DNA from: Streptomyces sp. NBC_01669
Lineage (GTDB): Bacteria > Actinomycetota > Actinomycetes > Streptomycetales > Streptomycetaceae
Assembly (NCBI RefSeq): GCF_026339735.1
Contig: NZ_JAPEQG010000001.1
Coordinates: 4,650,001 to 4,714,000, forward strand
Reading direction: 5' to 3'
DNA: 64,000 nucleotides
This document shows, piece after piece, positions 52,984 through 61,279 of the stretch (positions are counted from its first letter, which is position 1; each line of letters starts with the position of its first letter). Made by a program: the position numbers and the translations under genes. The notes beneath the pieces were generated by a model. That model saw only the letters and a program-made list of their open reading frames with translations. It made no database searches and was not told the origin of the DNA.

Positions 52984-55146
52984 ATGAACGCGCCGTACGA
53001 CGGTGATCGTGGTCAGGGTGCGGGCGGAGATGGTTCTTCCGGTGGCCCCCCGATGCCACCTGGCCCGGGCCAGGTGCCGCTGCCGCCCGACCCGTACCTC
53101 CAGGACGCGTACAACCGCGACCCTTACCGCGCTCAGGATCTGTCCGCCCAGGACCCGGTGACCGAGGCGCTGTACGACCGCGCCGCCCACCCGCCGCCAC
53201 CCCCTGGCACGTACCAGCCGCCGCAGCCGCTCTACCAGCAGCCGCCTGCGGCGCAGTACGCCCCCGATCCACGCATCTGGGCGCAGACCCCGCCGCCCGA
53301 GCCCGACGGCCCGTCCCGGCACCTGCCGTACGGGGACGACGCGGCAACCACACAATTCGTCGGTGTGGACGACCTCGTCACCCAGGCATCCGAGCACCAG
53401 GAGCAACCGGACGCATTCGCTCACTTGTTCCGGGATCAGGAGGGCCCGGCCGGGTCCCCCGCTCCGTCCGAGCCAGAACCGGCTCCGGCCCCGGCACCCA
53501 CTCCGCCGAAGTCCGGCGGCCGGGCCTCTGGCTTGCTGAAGTCCAGCGCGGTGATGGCGGCCGGCACACTCGTGTCCCGTCTTACCGGCTTCGTCCGCAG
53601 CCTGGTGATCACCGCCGCGCTGGGTGCGGCGCTCCTCGGTGACAGCTTCACCATCGCCTACACGCTGCCGACGATGATCTACATCCTCACCGTGGGCGGC
53701 GGGCTCAACTCGGTCTTCGTTCCTCAGCTCGTCCGTTCCATGAAGGACGACGAGGACGGCGGCGAGGCGTACGCCAACCGCCTGCTCACGCTCGTCATGG
53801 TCGCGCTCGGCGTGATCGTCGCGATCGCGGTCTTCGCTGCTCCCCTGCTGATCCATCTGATGTCGAGCACGATCGCGAACGATCCGGCGGCCGACAATGT
53901 GGCCACCACCTTCGCCCGGTACTGCCTGCCGACCATCTTCTTCATGGGCGTGCACGTGGTGATGGGCCAGATCCTCAACGCCCGCGGAAAGTTCGGCGCG
54001 ATGATGTGGACCCCGGTACTCAACAACATCGTCATGATCTTCACGTTCGGCATGTTCATCTGGGTCTACGGCACCTCCGCCGAATCCCACATGGGTGTGC
54101 AGACGATTCCGCCGGAGGGCGTCCGGCTGCTGGGTATCGGCACACTGCTCGGCCTTGTCGTCCAAGCCCTGGCGATGATTCCGTATCTGCGCGAGGCCGG
54201 CTTCCGCTTCCGTCCGCGCTTCGACTGGAAGGGCCACGGACTCGGCAAGACGGTCAAGCTGGCCAAGTGGACCGTTCTGTTCGTCTTCGCCAACCAGGCC
54301 GGCGTGCTGGTCGTCACGCAGCTCGCAACCGCCGCCGGTAAGGCTTCCGACAGGAACGGCACGGGATTTCTCGCCTACTCCAATGCGCAGCTGATCTGGG
54401 GCATGCCTCAAGCGATCATCACCGTCTCGGTCATGGCAGCCCTGCTGCCCCGTATCTCCCGGGCCGCCCACGACAACGACCCCGGCGCGGTCCGCGACGA
54501 CATCTCGCAGGGGCTGCGCAACTCCGCCGTGGCAATCGTGCCGGTCGCCTTCGCGTTCCTCGCGCTGGGCGTGCCGATGTGCACGCTGCTGTACTCCTCC
54601 AGCGGCACCGAGGCCGCCAGGTCCATGGGCTTCATCCTGATGGCGTTCGCCCTCGGTCTCATCCCGTACTCCGTGCAGTACGTGGTGCTCCGTGGCTTCT
54701 ACGCCTACGAGGACACCCGCACGCCCTTCTACAACACGGTCATCGTCGCCGGGGTCAACGCCGCCGCTTCCGCTCTCTGCTACGCGCTGCTTCCGGCCCA
54801 GTGGGCGGTCGTAGGCATGGCGGCTTCGTACGGGCTGGCCTATGCCGTCGGCGTGGGCATCGCCTGGCGCCGACTGCGTAACCGGCTGGGCGGCGACCTG
54901 GACGGCGCACACGTCGTCCGTACCTACGCCCGCCTGTGTCTCGCGGCGATCCCTGCGGCGATCCTCGGCGGTGGCGTGGGCTTCGCACTGCTCCAGGGCC
55001 TGGGCGAGGGTGCCTTCGGTTCGCTGATCGCCCTGCTCTGCGGTGGGACCGTGCTGATGGGGGTCTTCTTCATCGCGGCGAAGCGCATGCGGATCGAGGA
55101 GATCAACGGCATGGTCGGGATGGTCCGCGGGCGGCTCGGACGCTGA
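52984..55146 (+). CDS. murJ: Lipid II flippase MurJ (MviN)
   Basis: 720 aa, MNAPYDGDRGQGAGGDG, with GAGGTGGGG upstream. The first ~175 residues are a Pro/Gly/Tyr/Gln-rich cytosolic tail. The MOP-superfamily MurJ core follows with about fourteen helices: GLLKSSAVMAAGTLVSRLTGFVRS, DSFTIAYTLPTMIYIL, GGGLNSVFVPQLV, MGVHVVMGQILNARGKFG, ISRAAHDNDP and LRGFYAYEDTRTPFYN. It moves lipid II across the membrane for wall synthesis. 49 nt after the DUF6049 gene and 129 nt before the pseudokinase gene, the order found in actinobacteria where MurJ and the pseudokinase are sometimes fused. Confidence 0.96.
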   Translation: MNAPYDGDRGQGAGGDGSSGGPPMPPGPGQVPLPPDPYLQDAYNRDPYRAQDLSAQDPVTEALYDRAAHPPPPPGTYQPPQPLYQQPPAAQYAPDPRIWAQTPPPEPDGPSRHLPYGDDAATTQFVGVDDLVTQASEHQEQPDAFAHLFRDQEGPAGSPAPSEPEPAPAPAPTPPKSGGRASGLLKSSAVMAAGTLVSRLTGFVRSLVITAALGAALLGDSFTIAYTLPTMIYILTVGGGLNSVFVPQLVRSMKDDEDGGEAYANRLLTLVMVALGVIVAIAVFAAPLLIHLMSSTIANDPAADNVATTFARYCLPTIFFMGVHVVMGQILNARGKFGAMMWTPVLNNIVMIFTFGMFIWVYGTSAESHMGVQTIPPEGVRLLGIGTLLGLVVQALAMIPYLREAGFRFRPRFDWKGHGLGKTVKLAKWTVLFVFANQAGVLVVTQLATAAGKASDRNGTGFLAYSNAQLIWGMPQAIITVSVMAALLPRISRAAHDNDPGAVRDDISQGLRNSAVAIVPVAFAFLALGVPMCTLLYSSSGTEAARSMGFILMAFALGLIPYSVQYVVLRGFYAYEDTRTPFYNTVIVAGVNAAASALCYALLPAQWAVVGMAASYGLAYAVGVGIAWRRLRNRLGGDLDGAHVVRTYARLCLAAIPAAILGGGVGFALLQGLGEGAFGSLIALLCGGTVLMGVFFIAAKRMRIEEINGMVGMVRGRLGR

Positions 55147-55275
55147 AGATCAACCGGCCCGCACAACCATCGCCGCTCTCCGTGTGTCGTGCATAGCGCT
55201 GGAGTGTGGGCACAATTGGCGTGACTGTGCAGAGCTGGCTGGCATCGCGCAACGGATGGGGAGGCAGGAACGACG

Positions 55276-56997
55276 GTGGCGGAACGTAGCACGGCTGCCG
55301 TCGACGTGGCCGACAACAGCGGTGATGAGCCGCTGGCCGCCAAGGCGGACGAGGCCACGACCGACGGGACGGCAGAAGCCCAGGAATCGGCGGGCACCAG
55401 CCCCCAGGACGCAGACGATGAGCGAAGCAGCTCGGAGGCCGCCTCGGCGACCCCTGATCTGCACAGCGGCCACAGACTTGCCCAGCGCTACCGACTGGAA
55501 GAGTGCGTCACCCGACTGGACGGATTCAGCAGCTGGCGTGCTGTCGACGAGAAACTGCGCCGCGCGGTGGGCGTCCATCTGCTCCCCGCGGACCACCCGC
55601 GAGCCCGCTCCGTGCTGGCCGCGGCCCGGTCCTCCGCACTGCTCGGCGACCCCCGCTTCGTGCAGGTCCTGGACGCGGTCGAGGAGGACGACCTTGTCTA
55701 CGTCGTCCATGAATGGCTTCCCGACGCCACCGAGCTCACGGCTCTGCTGGCCTCCGGCCCCATGGAGGCTCACGACGCGTACCAGTTGGTCAGTCAGATC
55801 TCCCAGGCCATGGCAGCCGCGCACCGCGAGGGCCTCGCGCATCTGAGGCTCACCCCGGGAGCGGTGCTGCGCAGCTCGACCGGTCAGTACCGGATCCGCG
55901 GCCTCGCCGTCAACTCCGCCCTGCGGGGCATCACCGCAGAGCGTCCGCAGCGCACGGACACGGAGGCGATCGGCGCCCTGCTCTACGCAGCGCTGACACA
56001 ACGCTGGCCGTACGAGAACGACGCGTACGGTCTCTCCGGACTGCCCAAGGGCGTGGGGCTGATCGCACCCGACCAGGTGCGGGCCGGCGTACACCGCGGT
56101 CTCTCCGAGCTCGCCATGCGCGCCCTGGCCAACGACGGCGCCACCGCGTCCCGGCAGGAACAGCCGTGCACCACCCCGGACGAGCTCGCCAAGGCCGTCG
56201 CAGCGATGCCGCGCATCCGCCCGCCCGAGCCCACGTTCACGGCTCCGCCCGAGTACCAGCGGACGACCTACCAGCAGGGCACCTACGGACGTCCGTCCGC
56301 CCGTCCCGGCACAGCCGTGACTCAGCCCGTGATGGCCGCACCCCCGGCGCCGCTCCAGAGCCGCACCGGCAAGGTCCTCAAGTGGGCCGTGTCCGCATTG
56401 CTGATCGCGGCCCTGGGCCTCGGCAGCTGGCAACTCGCAGAGACGCTCCTCGACCGCGGCAACGACCCGGGGAACCCCGGCAGCACACAGACCAACCCGG
56501 AGAACGGTGACAAGCACGCTCCCGCTCCGACCAAGCCGCTGCGGATCGTCAAAGCGACGGAGTTCATGCCCGGCGGCTCGGGGATAAAGCAGGAGGACGT
56601 GCCCTATGCCGTGGACGGCAAGTCGGACACCGCCTGGGTCACCCCTCAGTACAAGGGCTACGCAAATTTCGGCAACCTCGCGAACCGCAAGCAGGGCAGC
56701 GGCATAGTCGTTGACCTCGGCAGTGTGCAGGACGTGAGAGGCATCAAGATCGAGATGTACCGCAGTGGTCAGAAGGCCGAAGTACTGGCCGCTGACAAGA
56801 GCGCATCCGCGCCGTCGTCCCTCGCCGACTTCTCGCAGCGCCTCACGAAGCTCGCTACGGCTGGGAACGGCCTGGAGAAGGACCTCGATGAACCGGTGCG
56901 AACCCGCTACATCCTGATCCACATCACCGAACTTCCGCCGGATGGGTCAGCGAGCCTCTTCCGCGGCGGCATCTCGGAGATCTCCGTTCTCGGCTGA
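55276..56997 (+). CDS. Membrane pseudokinase with C-terminal lectin-like domain
   Basis: 573 aa from a GTG at 55276 (VAERSTAAVDVADNSG). A Ser/Thr-kinase fold (about 62-310) without catalytic residues: VGVHLLPAD in place of the VAIK lysine, HLRLTPGAVL in place of HRDLKPxN, and RIRGLAVNS in place of DFG. One membrane helix (about 368-390), a Pro-rich linker, and a beta-sandwich (about 425-573: YAVDGKSDTAWVTPQY, GSGIVVDLGSVQDVRGIKIEMY) like an F5/8-type galactose-binding domain. This matches the mycobacterial MviN C-terminal module, whose pseudokinase recruits FhaA when phosphorylated. Directly downstream of murJ; likely MurJ regulator. Terminator at 57003-57037. Confidence 0.92.
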   Translation: MAERSTAAVDVADNSGDEPLAAKADEATTDGTAEAQESAGTSPQDADDERSSSEAASATPDLHSGHRLAQRYRLEECVTRLDGFSSWRAVDEKLRRAVGVHLLPADHPRARSVLAAARSSALLGDPRFVQVLDAVEEDDLVYVVHEWLPDATELTALLASGPMEAHDAYQLVSQISQAMAAAHREGLAHLRLTPGAVLRSSTGQYRIRGLAVNSALRGITAERPQRTDTEAIGALLYAALTQRWPYENDAYGLSGLPKGVGLIAPDQVRAGVHRGLSELAMRALANDGATASRQEQPCTTPDELAKAVAAMPRIRPPEPTFTAPPEYQRTTYQQGTYGRPSARPGTAVTQPVMAAPPAPLQSRTGKVLKWAVSALLIAALGLGSWQLAETLLDRGNDPGNPGSTQTNPENGDKHAPAPTKPLRIVKATEFMPGGSGIKQEDVPYAVDGKSDTAWVTPQYKGYANFGNLANRKQGSGIVVDLGSVQDVRGIKIEMYRSGQKAEVLAADKSASAPSSLADFSQRLTKLATAGNGLEKDLDEPVRTRYILIHITELPPDGSASLFRGGISEISVLG

Positions 56998-57002
56998 CGG
57001 CA

Positions 57003-57037
57003 CAGGCCGACGGGAACGCATCCCGCCCGTCGGCCTG
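57003..57037 (+). terminator. Terminator after the pseudokinase gene
   Basis: CAGGCCGACGGG (57003-57014) and CCCGTCGGCCTG (57026-57037), a perfect 12-bp stem with an 11-nt loop, 6 nt after the stop. Confidence 0.85.
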
Positions 57038-57157
57038 CTGCGCGAGCAGTAACGAATGACCGCAGCACTCATCGGACCAAGCTTCCTCATCTCTCTGACC
57101 CCGCTCGCCTGAATCGTGATAGACAGACGGACCTGACACACAGAGGGGGGAGGGGAG

Positions 57158-57862
57158 GTGGCCGCCGAGCCTTCAGAGCCACTCAGCGACTCAGACCTCC
57201 TCGCCCGTCACGTAGCCGGTGAACCGGATGCCTTCGGTGAGCTCGTACGGCGCCACCGCGACCGGCTTTGGGCCGTGGCACTGCGAACTCTGGGAGACCG
57301 CGAGGAAGCGGCCGACGCGGTTCAGGACGCCCTGGTCTCCGCCTTCCGAGCCGCTCATACCTTCCGCGGCCAGTCTGCCGTCACCACCTGGCTGCATCGC
57401 ATCACGGTCAACGCCTGCCTCGACCGGGTTCGCAAGGCAGCGTCGCGCAAGACCTCACCCGTCGACGACACCGAGCGGCTCGAACAGCTCCTGGAGCCCC
57501 ACGAGTCCGCTGAGGCACCGGCCGAGCGTCAGGATCTGCACCGCGAACTTCTGGTGGCGCTCGGCACGCTTCCCGCCGAACAACGGGCCGCACTGGTTCT
57601 CGTGGACATGCAGGGCTATCCCGTGGCGGAGGCCGCCCGCATCCTCGAGGTGCCGACCGGCACTGTGAAAAGCCGCTGTGCACGGGGCCGAGCTCGGCTG
57701 GCCCCCCTCCTCGCCCACCTCCGTGGTGAAGTCGGAGAGAGCGGTGAAGTCGGCACGGGAAGGAACCGGACGCAGAAGGCATCCGTCCCACCCGCATCGA
57801 GGCCAAGGGACGCAGAGACCAGTGATCCTGCTGGAGTGAAGGGCGGAGGTGGGCGCACATGA
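57158..57862 (+). CDS. sigM: ECF sigma factor SigM
   Basis: 234 aa from a GTG at 57158 (VAAEPSEPLSDSDLLARHVAGEPDAF), with GGGGAGG upstream. Sigma2 region: DAFGELVRRHRDRLWAVALRTLG and DAVQDALVSAFRAAHTFRG; sigma4 region: LPAEQRAALVLVDMQGYPVAEAARIL and VPTGTVKSRCARGRARLA. Then a 50-residue Pro/Thr-rich tail that many ECF factors lack. The stop overlaps the anti-sigma start by 4 nt (ATGA), so they are translationally coupled. Assigned SigM from the conserved place next to trxBA. Confidence 0.94.
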   Translation: MAAEPSEPLSDSDLLARHVAGEPDAFGELVRRHRDRLWAVALRTLGDREEAADAVQDALVSAFRAAHTFRGQSAVTTWLHRITVNACLDRVRKAASRKTSPVDDTERLEQLLEPHESAEAPAERQDLHRELLVALGTLPAEQRAALVLVDMQGYPVAEAARILEVPTGTVKSRCARGRARLAPLLAHLRGEVGESGEVGTGRNRTQKASVPPASRPRDAETSDPAGVKGGGGRT

Positions 57863-58803
57863 CATCAACGACCGACACGACCCAGCACCCGGACGTCTCG
57901 GAGATCTCCGAGCTCACCGAAGGGCTGCTCTCGCCGTCCCGCACGGCGGAAGTGAGCCGCCACGTGGATGACTGCGCACTCTGTGGCGACGTCCGGTCCG
58001 CTCTCGAAGAGATCCGCGGACTGCTCGGCACTCTGCTCGCTCCCGCGCGCATGCCCAATGATGTCGCAGACCGTATCGATGCCGCGCTGGCCGCCGAGGC
58101 CTCTGTTTCACGTGAAACAGAGGCCGCCGCAGAGCAGGGTCAGGAAGCGGGAGACCAAGAGGCGCGGGGCCTGGAGGCCGAGAGCAGGGCAACTCAGTCC
58201 CACGTTGCGGACCGCCCATCGGGGCACCCCAGGGCCGCCGGCGGCCCTGGGCGCCGGTCGGCACGGCGCCGCCGCATCGTCCTCGGCACAGCGCTCGGCG
58301 CTGCGGCGGTGGGCATGAGCGTCCTCATGCTCCAGACGTCCCAGGACTCCTCAGGGTCCAAGTCGGCGGACATGGGCGTCAGTGCCTCGAAGGCGGGAGC
58401 GAGCGCATTTTCGGGCTCCCCACTCAGCCAGCGCGTACACACCCTCCTGAGTAATGCCGAGGCGTCCCCTCCCAAGCATCCCAAGGCTGCGAAGCAGGCG
58501 CCGTCCGTCGATGTCCAGTCGACCCCGGGGGGCGAGCATCCTGCCGCCTCAGCCTCCGACACACCGCTGCGTGCTCCCGTCGCGTCCGTCCCCGCCTGCG
58601 TACAGCTGAGCACCGGACGAAAGACTGCCGCACTCGCCGTCGAGGAAGGCACTTACGAGGGCACCAACGCCTTCCTCGTCGTTCTGCCGCACGAGACCGA
58701 CGCCGCCCTCGTCCAGGCCTATGTCATCGATGCGAGCTGCGTCCGCACAGACCCTGCAGGCACGGGCGATCTTCTCCTGACCCGCACCTACGCTCGCCCC
58801 TGA
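57859..58803 (+). CDS. Zinc-binding anti-sigma factor for SigM (membrane)
   Basis: 314 aa, MTSTTDTTQHPDVSEISELTEGLLSPS. The ZAS motif H-x3-C-x2-C is present in RHVDDCALCGD (about residues 34-41), which binds zinc and the sigma factor. A variable linker precedes a membrane helix (IVLGTALGAAAVGMSVLML). The extracytoplasmic part has a Ser/Ala region and a C-terminal domain with two cysteines (PACVQL, ASCVRT). It translationally overlaps sigM. An exact parS lies in frame, encoding V-S-R-E-T. Its sensing signal is unknown. Confidence 0.93.
   Translation: MTSTTDTTQHPDVSEISELTEGLLSPSRTAEVSRHVDDCALCGDVRSALEEIRGLLGTLLAPARMPNDVADRIDAALAAEASVSRETEAAAEQGQEAGDQEARGLEAESRATQSHVADRPSGHPRAAGGPGRRSARRRRIVLGTALGAAAVGMSVLMLQTSQDSSGSKSADMGVSASKAGASAFSGSPLSQRVHTLLSNAEASPPKHPKAAKQAPSVDVQSTPGGEHPAASASDTPLRAPVASVPACVQLSTGRKTAALAVEEGTYEGTNAFLVVLPHETDAALVQAYVIDASCVRTDPAGTGDLLLTRTYARP
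58098..58125. repeat. 28-bp perfect palindrome around parS site 7
   Basis: GGCCTCT-parS-AGAGGCC, wholly within coding sequence, with codons S-R-E-T-E across the centre. Confidence 0.85.
58105..58118. other. parS site 7 (perfect), inside the anti-sigma gene
   Basis: GTTTCACGTGAAAC in frame in the linker region before the membrane helix, a place where sequence is usually free to vary. Confidence 0.93.
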
Positions 58804-58833
58804 GAATGGCACCGAACGGCGCTCCGGCACGTC

Positions 58834-58861
58834 GGGAATGCATCCCCCGTAGGATCCGTTG
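58834..58861 (+). promoter_or_regulatory. SigR-type promoter of trxB
   Basis: GGGAAT at 58834-58839, an 18-nt spacer, then GTTG at 58858-58861. The Streptomyces SigR consensus is GGGAAT-N18-GTT, and trxBA is a known SigR target (thiol-oxidative stress). The start of trxB is about 76 nt downstream. Confidence 0.88.
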
Positions 58862-58936
58862 GGTGGGGTGAGAGTCGTTGAACCGACCCCAGTAGGCGTG
58901 GACAGTAGGCAGTCTGCAGAGACGAGGAAGAAACCC

Positions 58937-59899
58937 GTGAGCGACGTCCGTAATGTGATCATCATCGGCTCCGGCCCCGCGGGTTACACCGCCGCCCTTT
59001 ACACCGCGCGTGCGTCGCTGAAGCCCCTGGTCTTCGAGGGCGCCGTCACCGCCGGTGGCGCGCTGATGAACACCACCGACGTGGAGAACTTCCCCGGATT
59101 CCAGGATGGGATCATGGGCCCCGAGCTCATGGACAACATGCGCGCCCAGGCGGAGCGCTTCGGCGCCGAGCTCATTCCCGACGATGTGATCGCCGTCGAC
59201 CTCGCTGGTGACATCAAGACCGTCACCGACACAGCTGGCACAGTGCACCGCGCCAAGGCTGTCATCGTCACCACCGGCTCCCAGCACCGCAAGCTCGGTC
59301 TCCCCAACGAGGACGCGCTCTCCGGACGCGGCGTCTCCTGGTGCGCCACCTGTGACGGCTTCTTTTTCAAGGACCAGGACATCGCCGTGGTCGGCGGCGG
59401 CGACACGGCCATGGAAGAGGCGACGTTCCTCTCCCGCTTCGCCAAGTCGGTCACGATCGTCCACCGCCGCGACTCGCTGCGCGCCTCCAAGACCATGCAG
59501 GAGCGTGCCTTCGCTGACCCGAAAATCAAGTTCGCCTGGGACAGCGAAGTGGCCGGGGTACACGGCGAGCAGAAGCTCTCCGGTCTGACCCTGCGCAACA
59601 CCAAGACCGGCGAGACGTCCGAGCTTGCGGTGACCGGTCTGTTCATCGCCGTCGGCCATGACCCGCGTACCGAGCTCTTCAAGGGGCAGCTCGACCTCGA
59701 TGACGAGGGCTACCTCAAGGTCGACGCTCCCTCGACGCGCACCAACCTGACCGGCGTCTTCGGCGCCGGCGATGTCGTCGACCACACGTACCGGCAGGCC
59801 ATCACCGCTGCCGGCACCGGCTGCTCCGCCGCCCTCGACGCCGAGCGCTTCCTTGCCGTGCTCGCAGACGAAGAAAAGGCCGCTGCGGCAGCCGTCTGA
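58937..59899 (+). CDS. trxB: Thioredoxin reductase
   Basis: 320 aa from a GTG at 58937 (VSDVRNVIIIGSGPAGYTAALYTARA), with GAGGAAG upstream; the extra frame to 58859 precedes the promoter. FAD motif GSGPAGYTAAL, redox-active CATC (C136 and C139 in WCATCDGFFF), NADPH motif VGGGDTAMEEA and VFGAGDVVDHTYRQAITAAGTGC. Reduces TrxA with NADPH. Transcribed from a SigR-type promoter and followed by trxA 45 nt later. Confidence 0.98.
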   Translation: MSDVRNVIIIGSGPAGYTAALYTARASLKPLVFEGAVTAGGALMNTTDVENFPGFQDGIMGPELMDNMRAQAERFGAELIPDDVIAVDLAGDIKTVTDTAGTVHRAKAVIVTTGSQHRKLGLPNEDALSGRGVSWCATCDGFFFKDQDIAVVGGGDTAMEEATFLSRFAKSVTIVHRRDSLRASKTMQERAFADPKIKFAWDSEVAGVHGEQKLSGLTLRNTKTGETSELAVTGLFIAVGHDPRTELFKGQLDLDDEGYLKVDAPSTRTNLTGVFGAGDVVDHTYRQAITAAGTGCSAALDAERFLAVLADEEKAAAAAV

Positions 59900-59944
59900 T
59901 CCACGCCTCTCACCCCACACCCCCGCGAAGTTAAGGAGGCCGCC

Positions 59945-60277
59945 GTGGCCGGCGCCCTGAAGAACGTGACTGACGACTCCTTTGACGAGGACGTCCTGAA
60001 GAGCGAGAAGCCCGTACTGGTGGACTTCTGGGCAGCCTGGTGCGGCCCGTGCCGCCAGATCGCTCCCTCCCTGGAGGCAATCGCGGCCGAGCACGGCGAC
60101 AAGATCGAGATCGTCAAGCTCAACATCGACGAGAACCCGGCGACCGCTGCCAAGTACGGCGTGATGTCGATCCCGACGCTGAACGTGTACCAGGGCGGCG
60201 AGGTCGCCAAGACCATCGTCGGCGCCAAGCCGAAGGCCGCGATCCTCCGCGACCTCGAAGGCTTCATCGCCGAGTAG
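59945..60277 (+). CDS. trxA: Thioredoxin
   Basis: 110 aa from a GTG at 59945 (VAGALKNVTDDSFDEDVLKSEKPVL), with AAGGAGG upstream. Active site WCGPC at residues 32-36, cis-Pro in SIPTLNVYQ. Reduced by TrxB and serves as protein disulphide reductase in the cytosol. A parS variant and a strong terminator lie immediately downstream. Confidence 0.98.
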   Translation: MAGALKNVTDDSFDEDVLKSEKPVLVDFWAAWCGPCRQIAPSLEAIAAEHGDKIEIVKLNIDENPATAAKYGVMSIPTLNVYQGGEVAKTIVGAKPKAAILRDLEGFIAE

Positions 60278-60291
60278 GACCACGGTGCACT

Positions 60292-60305
60292 GTTCCACGT
60301 GAAAC
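60292..60305. other. parS site 8 (one mismatch)
   Basis: GTTCCACGTGAAAC, 14 nt after the trxA stop; its last bases form the beginning of the terminator stem. Confidence 0.82.
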
Positions 60306-60337
60306 GGGTCCATCCCTTGAGGGGATGGACCCGTTTC
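60301..60337. terminator. Bidirectional terminator between trxA and the GNAT gene
   Basis: Perfect 16-bp arms 60301-60316 and 60322-60337 with a 5-nt loop. It is 24 nt from the trxA stop and 22 nt from the GNAT gene stop. Confidence 0.92.
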
Positions 60338-60358
60338 ACATTCTCCCGAGCTCTCGGA

Positions 60359-60976
60359 TCACAGCGGGCGCAGTGCCGGTTCCTTCTGCACGACACCCAG
60401 CAACCGGTCCAGTGCCAGTTCGACGTCTTCCTTCCACGAGAGCGTCGTGCGCAGCTCCAGTCTCAGCCGTGGATGCACCGGGTGCGGGCGTACGGTCTTG
60501 AAGCCCACCGCCAGCAGATGGTCAGCCGGAAGTACACAGGCCGGCTCCTTCCACCGGGCATCACCGAACGCCTCGATCGCCTTGAATCCTCGCCGCAGCA
60601 GGTCCTTGGCGACGGTCTGCACCATGACCCGCCCCAGACCCTGCCCCTGATACCCGGGCATGATCCATGCGGTCATCAACTGCACGGCATCCGGGGACAC
60701 GGGACTGGTGGGAAAGGCCGTCGAACGCGGCACATACGCCGGTGGCGCATAGAGAACGAAGCCGACCGGTACGTCGTCCACATAGACGACCCGGCCGCAC
60801 GATCCCCATTCCAGCAGGACAGCCGAGATCCACGCTTCCTTTTCCAGCTCCGGAGTGCCTGCCTTTACCGCAGCTTCCCCACTGACCGGGTCAAGCTCCC
60901 AGAAGACACACGAGCGGCACCGCTTGGGGAGATCGGGAAGGTTATCCAGTGTGAGCGGTACGAGCCGCCGTCCCAT
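60359..60976 (-). CDS. GNAT acetyltransferase
   Basis: 205 aa, MGRRLVPLTLDNLPDLPKRCRSC. GNAT fold with TAWIMPGYQGQGLGRVMVQTVAKDL (Q-x-x-G-x-G) and the following helix. Conserved N-terminal CRSCVFWE. Substrate unknown. Conserved in Streptomyces between trxA and parB. Confidence 0.92.
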   Translation of the reverse strand: MGRRLVPLTLDNLPDLPKRCRSCVFWELDPVSGEAAVKAGTPELEKEAWISAVLLEWGSCGRVVYVDDVPVGFVLYAPPAYVPRSTAFPTSPVSPDAVQLMTAWIMPGYQGQGLGRVMVQTVAKDLLRRGFKAIEAFGDARWKEPACVLPADHLLAVGFKTVRPHPVHPRLRLELRTTLSWKEDVELALDRLLGVVQKEPALRPL

Positions 60977-61122
60977 GAAGGCTGTTCCTCGCTTCCTTCG
61001 CCCGCCGCATCACGTGCGGCGGTCAGTGCACTCCGTTCGCGGAGCAGGCCGCCGACAAACCCTCCGACGGCTCCCAAGCCCAGCCCCACTGTCACCAGTC
61101 GGCTGCGGCTCACTGATCGCAT
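60865..61122 (-). CDS. Possible small membrane protein overlapping the GNAT start
   Basis: An ORF from the ATG at 61122 (MRSVSRSRLVTVGLGLGAVGGFVGG) encodes one hydrophobic segment and a charged stretch before it reaches the GNAT start. The last 37 codons overlap that gene in another frame and look like shadow sequence. The first half may be real, or it may be GC-driven chance. Confidence 0.3.
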   Translation of the reverse strand: MRSVSRSRLVTVGLGLGAVGGFVGGLLRERSALTAARDAAGEGSEEQPSWDGGSYRSHWITFPISPSGAARVSSGSLTRSVGKLR

Positions 61123-61218
61123 GGCCCTCCCTCCGCCGAGGTGGATCAAGCTGGATGTGCCATATCAGAACGAATCGTATCCACCCGGAGATGAAGCCGA
61201 CACCGTGAGAAAGCAAAG

Positions 61219-61258
61219 GGCGGGCTGTGTTCCGGTAAGCACCCGAACACGGCCCGCC
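61219..61258. terminator. Terminator of parAB
   Basis: Arms 61219-61232 and 61245-61258, 14 bp with one G-U pair, 22 nt after the parB stop. Confidence 0.8.
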
Positions 61259-61279
61259 TCACGGCTCACTCGGCGGGTG

